Source of the DNA: Pseudomonadota bacterium
GTDB taxonomy: Bacteria; Bdellovibrionota; Bacteriovoracia; Bacteriovoracales; Bacteriovoracaceae
Assembly (NCBI GenBank): GCA_027488375.1
Contig: JAIYBW010000001.1
Location: 426,223 to 490,222 of the forward strand
Length of the DNA: 64,000 nucleotides
Direction of reading: 5' to 3'
The stretch's first letter is position 1, and each line of letters opens with the position of its first letter. Below, one piece after another: positions 1 to 8,653 of the stretch. A program made the position numbers and the translations under genes. The notes beneath the pieces were generated by a model, which saw nothing but the letters and a program-made list of their open reading frames with translations, had not been told where the DNA came from and did no database searches.

Positions 1-426
1 TCTGGATCCGTTGGATTTGAAGCTCTGTCCCGTGGAGCGGAGCAAATTCATTTAAATGATTCTAACCGACAAGCTTTTTATGCTTTAAAACAAAACCAAG
101 AAAAAATATGCAAAGCTTTTAGCTTTGCCAAAGACTCAATTGTTATTGGCCAATACGATGCGAAGATTTGGCTCCAGAAGGAGTTTAAATATTCCTTTAG
201 TACTTCCTCTGATGTTATTCTTTATTTAGACCCCCCCTATGAACTTCATAAGCTGTATTTTGACGTGATAGAGCTTTTAAAAAATTTAAAATTTGAAGGC
301 GAGTTGTGGTTGGAATCTGACCGCTTGAAGGGCCCAAAAAAAGAAGAACTCGTCGAATTATTTTCTTCCGTTGTCAAAGTTATTGAGCAAGGAGATCATT
401 TTGTCGTCGTTGGAAAGTTAGGGTAA
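1..426 (+). CDS. rsmD: 16S rRNA (guanine966-N2)-methyltransferase RsmD, 5' truncated
   Basis: The frame is open from the first base, so the N-terminus lies outside the window; 141 codons remain before TAA. The visible part starts inside the SAM-binding fold (GSVGFEALSRGA, then an acidic strand end LND). It carries the N6/N2-methylase signature DPPY within LDPPYELH. RsmD methylates the exocyclic amine of G966 in 16S rRNA during 30S assembly. The gene lies 30 bp before coaD, the usual rsmD-coaD pairing in many bacteria, and this supports the call over another DPPY methylase. The identity is inferred from motif plus context. Confidence 0.82.
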   Translation, partial: SGSVGFEALSRGAEQIHLNDSNRQAFYALKQNQEKICKAFSFAKDSIVIGQYDAKIWLQKEFKYSFSTSSDVILYLDPPYELHKLYFDVIELLKNLKFEGELWLESDRLKGPKKEELVELFSSVVKVIEQGDHFVVVGKLG

Positions 427-456
427 GATAGTCCTAATAAAGTCGAAGGATAAATT

Positions 457-939
457 GTGGAAAAGAAAAAAGCACTCTATGCCGGAACATTTGATCCCTT
501 TACGAATGGTCATCTTGATATTGTTCAAAGAGCGATAAAAATTTTTGATGAATTAACAATTCTTGTGGCCGTCTCACCAACAAAAAAACCCTTCATGTCG
601 ACAGAGTCAAGACTTGAAGTCTTGGCAAAATTATTTGCTCATGAATCAAAAGTTAAAGTTGATAGCTGGAATGGGTTAGTCGTTGATTATGCAAAGAAAA
701 ATAATATCGGTTCAATTGTCCGTGGTCTAAGACCCACTGGTGATTTTGAAATTGAGTTTCAGATGGCTTCGATGAATAGAAAAATAAATCATGATTGCGA
801 TACCGTTTTTCTTATGACAAGTGAAAAACTTTATTACATTTCAAGTTCTCTTGTTAAAGAAGTTTATAATCACCAGGGAGACATCACATCTTTTGTGCCT
901 CCCTTAGTGTTAGATGAGATGAAAAAGATTAAATCCTAG
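457..939 (+). CDS. coaD: Phosphopantetheine adenylyltransferase
   Basis: CoaD transfers AMP from ATP to 4'-phosphopantetheine, the penultimate step of coenzyme A synthesis in the cytoplasm. The protein is 160 aa, the normal family length. Visible motifs are the nucleotidyltransferase TxGH site (T16-N17-G18-H19) in the first strand-loop, RGLR at 89-92, and the C-terminal ISSS (128-131) phosphate-binding segment. The start is GTG at 457 with GAAGGA at 445-450 upstream. It sits between rsmD and an aminotransferase, probably in one transcript. Confidence 0.95.
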   Translation: MEKKKALYAGTFDPFTNGHLDIVQRAIKIFDELTILVAVSPTKKPFMSTESRLEVLAKLFAHESKVKVDSWNGLVVDYAKKNNIGSIVRGLRPTGDFEIEFQMASMNRKINHDCDTVFLMTSEKLYYISSSLVKEVYNHQGDITSFVPPLVLDEMKKIKS

Positions 940-953
940 AGAGAAAATTACTT

Positions 954-2171
954 ATGCTGTTAAGTTCTAGAGTCAAGGGAATTACAGATAGTATTACGAT
1001 GAAATTAAATGAAAAGGCCCTTAATCTTAATGATGAGGGGAAAGTCATTTATAATCTTTCTGGTGGACAGCTTCCCATTAAGCCTTTACCTGAATTTATT
1101 GAAAACATTCATCATCAATTAAATTTCTTAAAAAGTTATCAGTATTCACCAGTGCTTGGATTTCCCGCTCTAAGAAAAAAGCTTTCTGCCCATATGGCCG
1201 AGCAGAGACATTTGCCTCTCGATATTTTTGAAAATGATTATGATTGCATTATAAGTAATGGTTCAAAACATTCGATTTACAATTGTCTTGGAGCTTTACT
1301 TGATTCTGGAGATGAAGTTATTCTCCTTGCTCCCTACTGGGTGAGTTATCCTGAGATGATTAAATTCTGGGGAGGAATTCCGACAGTCGTAAAATCGAAT
1401 GTCTTTGATGCTTTTGTGCCCTCTATTGATGATATTAAAAAAGCAATTTCTCCTAGGACTAAAGCAATTATTGTTAACAGTCCAAATAATCCCTCTGGTA
1501 TTCATTATTCCGAAGCCTGGATGAGAGATTTTGCTGCTTTCCTCTTAGAGTTTCCTGATTTGATTGTTATTAGTGATGAAGTTTATTCGGAGATTTCATA
1601 CTTTGATCCTAAGCCTAGTTTCTTTTATCAGTATGATCACACTCTACTTTCTCGAACAATCATTATTCAGGCGATTTCAAAATCACTGGCCTCAACTGGA
1701 TTAAGATTAGGATATGCCATTGGCCCAAGTGCGGTGATTGGTGCCATGGGAAAAATTCAAGGTCAGACAACTTCTGGCCCCAATAGTCTCATTCAGCGTG
1801 CTCTCTTAGATTTTGATTTCAAGTTGATTGATTCTTTTTTAATGCCCGTTAAGTTTCATGTTCGACAAAATGCTGCAACTTTAAGAGAAAAATTTCGTGA
1901 AGCTAATCTTGGACATTGTTGGTATCAGTCGACTTCTGCTTTTTACTTCATGTTGGATTTTTCTAGGACTCCAATGTTTGCTCGTTTCGAAGGTGAGCAA
2001 CAGGATTTTTCTTATAAAATCGCAGATGAACTTTTGAATGATGAGGGAATAACAGTTGTTCCTGGTTCAGATTTTGGTATCCCGAACTCGGCAAGAATTT
2101 CCCTTGTTATCGAAGAAGTCCCTTTTACGGAAGCTATAATTAAAATCGTCAAGTATTTGAAGCGAGTTTAG
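954..2171 (+). CDS. Class I/II PLP-dependent aminotransferase
   Basis: A 405-aa fold-type I aminotransferase of the AspC/AlaT-like group. Conserved landmarks are NSPNNPSG (about 175-182), which binds the substrate carboxylate and cofactor; SDEVYSE (207-213), with the Asp and Tyr that contact PLP; and the Schiff-base lysine K243 in ISKSLASTGLRLGY. The usual second-subunit arginine region is less typical, so the substrate (aspartate, alanine, aromatic or other) cannot be set from sequence. It starts 14 bp after coaD. No clear terminator follows, only an AT-rich 79-bp gap. Confidence 0.85.
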   Translation: MLLSSRVKGITDSITMKLNEKALNLNDEGKVIYNLSGGQLPIKPLPEFIENIHHQLNFLKSYQYSPVLGFPALRKKLSAHMAEQRHLPLDIFENDYDCIISNGSKHSIYNCLGALLDSGDEVILLAPYWVSYPEMIKFWGGIPTVVKSNVFDAFVPSIDDIKKAISPRTKAIIVNSPNNPSGIHYSEAWMRDFAAFLLEFPDLIVISDEVYSEISYFDPKPSFFYQYDHTLLSRTIIIQAISKSLASTGLRLGYAIGPSAVIGAMGKIQGQTTSGPNSLIQRALLDFDFKLIDSFLMPVKFHVRQNAATLREKFREANLGHCWYQSTSAFYFMLDFSRTPMFARFEGEQQDFSYKIADELLNDEGITVVPGSDFGIPNSARISLVIEEVPFTEAIIKIVKYLKRV

Positions 2172-2250
2172 CTCCATTTTCTAGGCACATTTCTCCCTTA
2201 CTCAATATTATTTTCTCTCTGAGATAAAATAAATAGTAAGGGGGAGTGCA

Positions 2251-3231
2251 TTGCGCTCATTACTATTTTTATCACTTTTATTTTTAATTGGTGGCTGTGC
2301 TAAAACGGCTCCGGAAAAAATCGATGAAGCCATCGATCTGGCACTCACTTATCTTACTCAGGAAAAATGTCAGAAGGCGATTGATGTTCTAGAAGATGTT
2401 GGCCCAGATACTGATAATCCTGTTTACCTCCAAGTGCTCGCTTCCGCTTATGCCTGTAGAGCTGGATATAATGAAGTAACTTTTCTTAGCACTGATATTC
2501 CTCTGATTAGTTCGGTTGCTGCGAATTTTATGAAATCCCTAACGAAACTCTCACTTTCAAGTGAGACTGAAGCTGATTCAGATTCATATAATGATTTGCT
2601 TGCTGCTTTGAATACAATACTTGATGTAGATGGTAACCAGCCCAGTTATACTGCCAGAGTTGCAAAGTATGGAGCTCGAAAGGCTGGAGATATGGGTGTT
2701 CAGACCTTATTTTTAGCGCTCACTCAACTTGGAAAATTTATTCATTTTTATGGCAACGTCGATAGTAATGGTGTTAAAGGTGCCGGTGCGGCCAATACAG
2801 ATGAGCAGGGAGCAACACCTTCTAATTGTTTTCTAGAATATACTGACGCTCGAGTAATCACTGTTCTTGGGCCCCTAGGTGGAACTTGTGATGATCTCTC
2901 AAGCGATGACGGACATCCCAATTTATCATTTGCTCCAGCAAGTTTAACTGCGACAAAAAAGAAGATGTGCCAAGGACTTGTTCTCGTTACAAATGTGATT
3001 GATATTTTAGAAAATATGACTCTTCCTGCGAGTAATTCGTATGGAGATCTTGTAGGTTTGTCGACAACAGTTGGAGCTTTTAAAACCTCTATTATCGGAG
3101 CCGATCCAGACCTCGAAGAATTAATTGAAACAACTTCTCAAACTGTTTGTGAAGGATTGGTCGCCGATGCGACTAAGTTTGGTCATCTTCAGTACATTTA
3201 TGCGTTGTTATTTGAAGTAGGTCTTCCATGA
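2251..3231 (+). CDS. Predicted lipoprotein with TPR-like N-terminus
   Basis: 326 aa, starting at TTG behind a strong AAGGGGGAG. The N-terminus is a lipoprotein signal with lipobox LIGGC (Cys at 16). The next ~60 residues (ALTYLTQEKCQKAIDVLED and following) have helix-turn-helix periodicity like a tetratricopeptide repeat. Four or more further cysteines suggest periplasmic disulfides. Its stop overlaps the ATG of the next gene (ATGA), so the lipoprotein and the outer-membrane protein that follows are probably translationally coupled partners. The function is not recognised. Confidence 0.65.
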   Translation: MRSLLFLSLLFLIGGCAKTAPEKIDEAIDLALTYLTQEKCQKAIDVLEDVGPDTDNPVYLQVLASAYACRAGYNEVTFLSTDIPLISSVAANFMKSLTKLSLSSETEADSDSYNDLLAALNTILDVDGNQPSYTARVAKYGARKAGDMGVQTLFLALTQLGKFIHFYGNVDSNGVKGAGAANTDEQGATPSNCFLEYTDARVITVLGPLGGTCDDLSSDDGHPNLSFAPASLTATKKKMCQGLVLVTNVIDILENMTLPASNSYGDLVGLSTTVGAFKTSIIGADPDLEELIETTSQTVCEGLVADATKFGHLQYIYALLFEVGLP

Positions 3232-4346
3232 GAAGATTTACTTTAGGATTTTTTTTATTATTAAGTTTTTCTGCTTATGCCTTTGAGTATCCTTATACAT
3301 TGCGATCGCCCAAGGCTTTACTGATGGGAGATGCCTATACAGCCGTGAATGATGATGAGTATTCTCTTTTTTATAATCCTGCCACTTTAGGTCGCCATAA
3401 ACATGATCTTACTTTACATCCCTTTAGTGGTCAGTTGTCGGCGACTAATGTTATTCAAGATATGGATCGCTTTCAAAATTTTCCAGACACAGCGACTGGT
3501 GCCGCAGACGTGTTAATGGATTACCCTGTGCACGCAGGTGCAGGTGTGGCCCCTGGGTTTAAACTTTTTAATTTTGGTATCTCATTTATTTCATCGCAAA
3601 GTTTTGATGCTCTTTTAAGAAATAAGTCTCATCCGATGCTGGACGTTGATTTACGTTCGGATAAGGGAGTGGCCATGGGCTTTGCTTTGCCAATTGGCCC
3701 ATCCCGAATTTCAAAATCATCTTCGAGCGGTTCTCAGACCTCGCTTGGGATAGGAACAAAATACATTGAGCGTACCGGAGTTAAGGATACCTTATCACTT
3801 TCTGGTCCTACAGTTATTGGGGCCCTGGGTCAAAGTGAGCTTCAGGACATTATGAACTCACTTGGGAACGTTAAAGGTAGTGGTTGGGGTTTCGATGCGG
3901 GAATTGAGCATGTTCTTAGAAGTGGAAACTCACAAATAGTGATGGGACTTTCTGCCCTTGATATTACTGGGACAGAATTTACTGTGAATAATAATGCCAA
4001 TAAAATGAAAGTCGCCAATATCAGGGACCAAGTGAACTTTGGACTCGCGGCCGGGCAGGATCTCACACTTTTTCATTATATCGTGTCTGCGGACGTAAGA
4101 GCATTGAATGAGCAAATTGAGTTTGGGCGACGACTTCGTCTAGGGGCCCAGGTTGGGATTCCTGGAATCTCAGTTATGGCCGGTATGAATAGTGGATATT
4201 ACAGCTATGGAGCTGAGCTCGACCTTGCTTTTTTAAAAATAAGTGCTGGATTTTATGATGTTGAACTCGGTTCCCAGTACAAACAGACAAAAAGTAAACG
4301 CTTCATTATCTACTTAAGCTTATTTGACTTTTCATTCGATGCTTAA
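3228..4346 (+). CDS. Outer-membrane beta-barrel protein, PorV/UPF0164-like
   Basis: 372 aa with a Sec signal peptide (cleavage near SAYA/FEY). The mature N-terminus has the motif seen in PorV/FadL-like barrels: an LLMGDAYTAV segment followed by DDEYSLFYNPATL. The rest alternates glycine/aromatic-rich strands, ending with strands rich in Y/F and a near-terminal FDFSF. It likely sits in the outer membrane as a barrel for hydrophobic ligands or as an export partner. It is coupled to the preceding lipoprotein by a 4-nt overlap. The family assignment rests on the N-terminal motif only. Confidence 0.65.
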   Translation: MRRFTLGFFLLLSFSAYAFEYPYTLRSPKALLMGDAYTAVNDDEYSLFYNPATLGRHKHDLTLHPFSGQLSATNVIQDMDRFQNFPDTATGAADVLMDYPVHAGAGVAPGFKLFNFGISFISSQSFDALLRNKSHPMLDVDLRSDKGVAMGFALPIGPSRISKSSSSGSQTSLGIGTKYIERTGVKDTLSLSGPTVIGALGQSELQDIMNSLGNVKGSGWGFDAGIEHVLRSGNSQIVMGLSALDITGTEFTVNNNANKMKVANIRDQVNFGLAAGQDLTLFHYIVSADVRALNEQIEFGRRLRLGAQVGIPGISVMAGMNSGYYSYGAELDLAFLKISAGFYDVELGSQYKQTKSKRFIIYLSLFDFSFDA

Positions 4347-4402
4347 TTTTTTATCCTAAAACCAACACACACCCAAGGCCCCCCACGGAATAGGAGGAGT
4401 TT

Positions 4403-5722
4403 TTGAATAAAACGTTCATTTTGGACACCAATGTCCTGTTGCTTGATCCTCTAGCTATTAACAAATTCGGTCCGGATAACAAAGTCTTTGTTCCCCTCAC
4501 TGTCATTGAAGAACTTGATCGATTTAAAAAAGATCAAAATGAAAACGGAAGAAATGCTCGTTATTTCTCTCGATTGATTGATGGTTTTCGAGGTGCTGGA
4601 TCCTTGTTTAAAGGAATCAAACTCGACAATGGCGGAACTCTTCAAGTCAGTGTCACAAAAGAATATCAGGGGAGTGCAAACTCTGGGCTGAAATTAGATC
4701 TAAACGATAATCTTATTCTGGCTTCTGCTCTTACTCTTAAAGAAGCTGGCGAGAATGTTATTTTGATTACGAAGGATATTAACCTTCGCTTGAAATCAGA
4801 TGCGGTTAATATTCATGCCGAAGATTATGAAACCACTGATGTTACTGTTGATGAGCTTTATTCAGGTCAGCGTGTTGTTCAATTTGATCTGGTAAAAATT
4901 GAAGAGTTCGAGAAAGATCGATTTCTCAAGCTTGAGCCAGGTGATATCCCAAGTATTTATCCCAATGAGTATCTGGTTCTTGTAGATAAAAATAATCCTT
5001 TCAAAAAAGTTTTAGGACGATTCCATGCTAAAAAAGGTGGTATTGTTCCTTTGATTAAGCCAAAGGAAGGAGTTTGGGGGATTCACCCTAAAAATATTGA
5101 GCAACAATTTGCCCTCGATGCACTATTGAATAATGAAATTAATCTTGTTTCTCTTGTTGGTAAGGCCGGAACTGGTAAAACGCTCTTGGCGATTGCTGCT
5201 GGACTGGAATGCGCCATCACGAAGCAAAATTATTCTCGAGTTCTTGTTTCACGACCAATTGTACCAATGGGGCGTGACCTTGGATTTTTACCAGGTGATA
5301 TCAATGAAAAACTTGGCCCCTGGATGCAGCCGATTTTTGATAACATTGATTTTCTTTTCGGGAATCAACGTGCTCGTAATGAAATGACAACTTGGGATGA
5401 ACTCATTAACCAAGGTCTTCTTCACGTGGAGCCACTGACATATATTAGAGGTCGTTCACTTCCTCAACAGTATATGATTGTTGATGAGTCTCAAAACTTA
5501 ACTCCGCATGAGATTAAAACGATTATTACGAGAGCTGGAGAGGGAACAAAAATCGTTCTCACGGGTGATTCTGAGCAGATTGATAACCCATATCTAGACT
5601 CATTAAACAATGGCCTTGTTTATACTATTGATAAGCTCAAGGGTGAAGAGATTGTGGCCCACGTTAAACTACAAGTAGGTGAGAGATCGCCACTCTCTGA
5701 GATTGCTAGTAAATTGTTATGA
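4403..5722 (+). CDS. PIN-PhoH family ATPase
   Basis: 439 aa. Residues ~4-130 form a PIN-type nuclease-like domain (FILDTNVLLLDP, then VIEELDRFKK and acidic residues near DLNDNLIL). Residues ~235-430 are the PhoH P-loop domain with Walker A GKAGTGKT, the motif RPIVPMGRDLGFLPGD, Walker B IVDESQN and sensor TGDSEQID. PIN-PhoH proteins are proposed RNA helicase/ribonucleases. The start is TTG at 4403 because TAGGAGGAG (4391-4399) lies just upstream. The stop overlaps the start of the PilZ gene (ATGA), suggesting joint translation. Confidence 0.88.
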   Translation: MNKTFILDTNVLLLDPLAINKFGPDNKVFVPLTVIEELDRFKKDQNENGRNARYFSRLIDGFRGAGSLFKGIKLDNGGTLQVSVTKEYQGSANSGLKLDLNDNLILASALTLKEAGENVILITKDINLRLKSDAVNIHAEDYETTDVTVDELYSGQRVVQFDLVKIEEFEKDRFLKLEPGDIPSIYPNEYLVLVDKNNPFKKVLGRFHAKKGGIVPLIKPKEGVWGIHPKNIEQQFALDALLNNEINLVSLVGKAGTGKTLLAIAAGLECAITKQNYSRVLVSRPIVPMGRDLGFLPGDINEKLGPWMQPIFDNIDFLFGNQRARNEMTTWDELINQGLLHVEPLTYIRGRSLPQQYMIVDESQNLTPHEIKTIITRAGEGTKIVLTGDSEQIDNPYLDSLNNGLVYTIDKLKGEEIVAHVKLQVGERSPLSEIASKLL

Positions 5723-6288
5723 GATCAAAAAACTATCAGCGTAAACACCTAAGGGCCCCTTTTAAGGAGTCAGTGATCTACGCTGATGGTGATTTTGTTT
5801 TGAAGGCCCATTCTTTGAATATATCTGAAGGGGGCCTACTCCTAGATGAATTACCTAGTTTCCCCGAAGCGGACGAGGTTTCGTTACTTTTTTGCTTACC
5901 ACTCATTCCAAGTTTAAAAAACTTTTCAGTCTTTAAAATGCAAACTTTTAATAAAGAGATTTTTGGAAAAAAAGTTATTCGAGCACGAGCAAAAATGGTT
6001 CGTCGTGAGCAACTGACTCAAAATTTAGATAATATTTTTAGATCAAAGTTTGGGCTTCAGTTTACTCAAATAAGTGAAGCTGATCAGAAATATATAGATG
6101 AATATGTGCTAAATTTTGCAGCTAACCTCGTTTTCCTACAGACTTTAATAGATTCATTTAATTCAGATGAGGAAACTAAAATTAAGGCCAGAATGCTTGC
6201 CGGTATTTTGGGCTATAAAGAAGTTGATCGTATAGCTCACTTGCGCTCAGTTGTTGGTCAAGATTACAAAAGCCTTCAGTGGCTATAA
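5719..6288 (+). CDS. PilZ domain protein (candidate c-di-GMP receptor)
   Basis: 189 aa. The N-terminal part matches the PilZ core: RKHLRAPF (~9-16, the RxxxR loop) and NISEGGLLLDE (the (D/N)xSxxG element), the two parts that grip c-di-GMP. Residues ~120-189 form a helical tail of unknown role. No membrane segment is visible, so the protein is probably cytoplasmic and acts through a partner. It is coupled by ATGA to the PIN-PhoH gene. Its 3' end overlaps the convergent lipoprotein gene by 6 nt. Confidence 0.78.
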   Translation: MRSKNYQRKHLRAPFKESVIYADGDFVLKAHSLNISEGGLLLDELPSFPEADEVSLLFCLPLIPSLKNFSVFKMQTFNKEIFGKKVIRARAKMVRREQLTQNLDNIFRSKFGLQFTQISEADQKYIDEYVLNFAANLVFLQTLIDSFNSDEETKIKARMLAGILGYKEVDRIAHLRSVVGQDYKSLQWL

Positions 6289-6822
6289 GTCTACTTCCAG
6301 CATTTCACATTCTTTTTTCATGGGAAGTGAGTCGAATTGTCTTGGGATGATTTTAATAACTTTGCAGTCTTTTTTCTTATACTTTTTAAGTTTTAAATTC
6401 TTGTAGCTTTCGCTCTTTAGTCCTTCAAATCCATAGTTGCATTCAACAACGACTTTCATAAGTTCAGCTTTTGATTCTTTTTCAAAAATTTCAAGTTGAT
6501 ACCTTTCATGATAATAAGACCAGTAACCCACATAAAGGGGATTATCTGTATAGTTACTAGAGTTTTCTATAAGCTTCGGTTCAATATCAATCTTTTTTTC
6601 ATCAAGGATGATGTGACTTTTTAAATAGGCTAAACCTTCAAGATTTCCATAAAGGCAAAGGGCTTCTCTACCAGTTGCTTCGATAAATGACTCCGGATCT
6701 AGATCTTGGACTGAATTAAAGGCCTTATCTAAGACATAAGCAGGGTTATTTTTAAATCCAAATCCATACGGATCGCAGGCCTGCAAAAGAGTGAGGAATA
6801 GGATTGTTCCAAAAAATCTCAT
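6283..6822 (-). CDS. Predicted lipoprotein, unknown function
   Basis: 179 aa with a lipoprotein signal ending in lipobox LLQAC (Cys at 16). A GGAG ribosome site lies a few bases before the ATG. The mature part is rich in Tyr, Lys and acidic residues and has four further Cys, with no recognisable domain. It is convergent with the PilZ gene (6-nt overlap). The divergent gap to the HPt gene (216 bp) holds a TTGACA hexamer at 6926-6931 but no convincing partner -10 element. Confidence 0.6.
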   Translation of the reverse strand: MRFFGTILFLTLLQACDPYGFGFKNNPAYVLDKAFNSVQDLDPESFIEATGREALCLYGNLEGLAYLKSHIILDEKKIDIEPKLIENSSNYTDNPLYVGYWSYYHERYQLEIFEKESKAELMKVVVECNYGFEGLKSESYKNLKLKKYKKKDCKVIKIIPRQFDSLPMKKECEMLEVDL

Positions 6823-7038
6823 CTATAGTCTCCAGATGATCAAGGGTGGACTGATGAAACATATTAGACTCATTTTTTAATCTTTGGGGACCCTTTGAAA
6901 GGATTCCAGGGGGCCGTTAAGTAAATTGACAGTTATTGTAAATTCAATCAATTAGGTTATTTAGCTCTTTTTATCTTTGGTTGATCTTCACGAACAGAGG
7001 ATCTAACATCGCCTTCAGTAAGGCCCTTAACTTTTCAC

Positions 7039-7326
7039 GTGGTTATTATGCAAGTTCCAGTAGAATTAAAAAGAAAATACATTGAACGAAGACTCGTTGA
7101 TCTAGAACATCTACACACATGCTTAGAAACTGAAGATTATTCTCCGGCCTTGAGGATTGGTCACCAAGTTAAAGGTAACGCCCTCACATTTGATTTTCCT
7201 CAAATGGCGCCCATTGCTGAGAGAATCGAATTTGCGGCAAAAAATAAGGATAAGGAGACTCTGAAAGATTTAATAGAACTGATGTCCTATGAACTTCAGA
7301 AGGCGAGTCATACTTTTATCCATTAA
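7039..7326 (+). CDS. Stand-alone histidine phosphotransfer (HPt) protein
   Basis: 95 aa, almost entirely one HPt four-helix domain. The signature is GHQVKGNALTFDFP, with H42 as the predicted phospho-histidine and K45-G46 as the conserved pair after it; AERIE follows as in Hpt proteins. It has no catalytic domain, so it would shuttle phosphate between receivers. GTG 7039 and ATG 7048 are both possible starts, and neither has a strong ribosome site. It lies 200 bp before a hybrid kinase/receiver that lacks its own HPt, an obvious partner. Confidence 0.75.
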   Translation: MVIMQVPVELKRKYIERRLVDLEHLHTCLETEDYSPALRIGHQVKGNALTFDFPQMAPIAERIEFAAKNKDKETLKDLIELMSYELQKASHTFIH

Positions 7327-7362
7327 GCCTTAAGACATCATAATTTGTTCTTTTTTGCCCCA

Positions 7363-7390
7363 TTGAACTGACTAGACTCAATTATATTTT
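7363..7390 (+). promoter_or_regulatory. Candidate sigma70-type promoter for the kinase transcript
   Basis: TTGAAC (7363-7368), a 16-bp spacer, then TATTTT (7385-7390), placed between the HPt gene and the short leader ORF/kinase gene. The match is moderate and was assigned by eye. Confidence 0.3.
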
Positions 7391-7447
7391 CCATCAAACT
7401 GGCCCTGTTATTGCTTTAGGGACTACGAGTCTAAGTAAGGAGAGAAA

Positions 7448-7504
7448 ATGAGTGCTTCATTATTATGGCAATTTCTTGGTGATGGTCTCGTTAAAGATTC
7501 TTGA
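7448..7504 (+). CDS. 18-codon leader ORF upstream of hybrid kinase
   Basis: ATG at 7448 follows an excellent ribosome site (AAGGAGAG, spacing about 5) and opens an ORF of 18 codons (MSASLLWQFLGDGLVKDS) ending in TGA at 7502. It is in the same frame as the kinase start 81 nt downstream but is separated by TGA and then TAA. It could be a translated leader peptide, or the remnant of a longer kinase N-terminus. The strong start signal is seen; the role is inference. Confidence 0.4.
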   Translation: MSASLLWQFLGDGLVKDS

Positions 7505-7528
7505 ATAATTTAAAAGAGAGTTATAGCT

Positions 7529-8653
7529 GTGCTTGATGAAAATAAAAAATCAGAAGCTATTCGAGAGCAAATGCTCGCAGTTGTGTCTCATGACATAAAA
7601 AATCCACTATCCATTATTCAACTTGAAGCGCAAATGATTCTTAAGTTGACAGAAAAGTATGATAGAGAAGGCGTTCAAGAAAAAATTAAAATTCAGGCAA
7701 AAAGGATTTTGAAAACATCAGAGAGAATGAAAGAACTTATCTCTGATCTTTTGGATAGACATCGTGTACAGGATGGACTGAGCGCTATTTATAAAAAAAA
7801 ATGTCGTTTTTCTGAACTCATAAGAGATGTGATTGATTATAATTTGCCTCTTATGAAACAACGATCTCTCTCCGTCGATTTTGAAAGTGATTTTGAACAA
7901 GAAGTCTCATTAGATTCAAATAAGATGGTTCAAGTCCTTTCAAATCTTTTAAGTAACGCTATAAAATTCTCTCCTCCTTTTGGGAAAATAAAAATAAAAC
8001 TCTGTCAAAATGATGAGAATGTGTTGTTTAGTATTTCTGACCAAGGGCCAGGGATCAAGGATTCAGAGTTGCCATTCGTATTTAAAAAATACTGGAATGG
8101 CGGTATCAGTGGTTGTTCTGAGACTGGACTGGGGCTCTTTATTTGCAAAACAATTATTGAAGCTCATGAGGGGCAGATTCATGTAGAGAATTTAAATGGC
8201 GAAGGAGCTTCTTTCATCTTTTCAATTCCTCTAGATTATGGAGAGGGGCAAAAGAATTGGATTAAAGATAGAATAAGAAAAATTCTTGTTATTGATGATG
8301 ATGAGGACTTAAGAGATGTCATTTGTTGGGCGCTAGAAAAGTCTGGCCATTCTGTTCATGGGTATGGAAATCCGCAAGAGGCCCTTGAGGGGTTAGAGCA
8401 GGGCAGACATGATCCAAAACTTATTATTGTAGATTTTCAAATGGATGAGTTGGATGGATTTCAATTTATTCAGGCCAAAAGACAGATTCATGCTGATGGT
8501 ATTGCAGACTGTCCTGTGATGATTATTTCAGCTTCAGCGGATTGTCATCATTCCATGACAGATGGTGAGGATCTTAAAGAAATACTCACAAAACCTTTAG
8601 ACCTAGAAGCTCTTCTGGAAAAAGTGTCACTTTTGACGACATCAATTAATTAA
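7529..8653 (+). CDS. Hybrid sensor histidine kinase with C-terminal receiver
   Basis: 374 aa. HisKA H-box VVSHDIKNPLS with phospho-acceptor H21; HATPase N-box around N143 (LSNLLSNAIKFSPP); G1 DQGPGIKD (~171-178); G2 ETGLGLFICK (~198-207). A receiver domain follows (253-370): acidic pocket DDDED, phospho-acceptor D302, S335 in place of the usual Thr, and K355. No sensor or membrane domain precedes the kinase core, so input must come from another protein. Start GTG has AAAGAGAG upstream. The missing HPt is supplied just upstream (7039-7326), which suggests a H21 to D302 to H42 relay. It overlaps the convergent SGNH gene by 8 nt. Confidence 0.88.
   Translation: MLDENKKSEAIREQMLAVVSHDIKNPLSIIQLEAQMILKLTEKYDREGVQEKIKIQAKRILKTSERMKELISDLLDRHRVQDGLSAIYKKKCRFSELIRDVIDYNLPLMKQRSLSVDFESDFEQEVSLDSNKMVQVLSNLLSNAIKFSPPFGKIKIKLCQNDENVLFSISDQGPGIKDSELPFVFKKYWNGGISGCSETGLGLFICKTIIEAHEGQIHVENLNGEGASFIFSIPLDYGEGQKNWIKDRIRKILVIDDDEDLRDVICWALEKSGHSVHGYGNPQEALEGLEQGRHDPKLIIVDFQMDELDGFQFIQAKRQIHADGIADCPVMIISASADCHHSMTDGEDLKEILTKPLDLEALLEKVSLLTTSIN

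Noticed and set aside
6926..6931. TTGACA as promoter of the HPt gene
   Set aside because: No acceptable -10 element at 16-19 bp spacing.
7448..7528. Frameshifted kinase N-terminus
   Set aside because: The leader is already in frame with the kinase and is interrupted by two stop codons, so a single frameshift would not restore it; called a leader ORF with low confidence.
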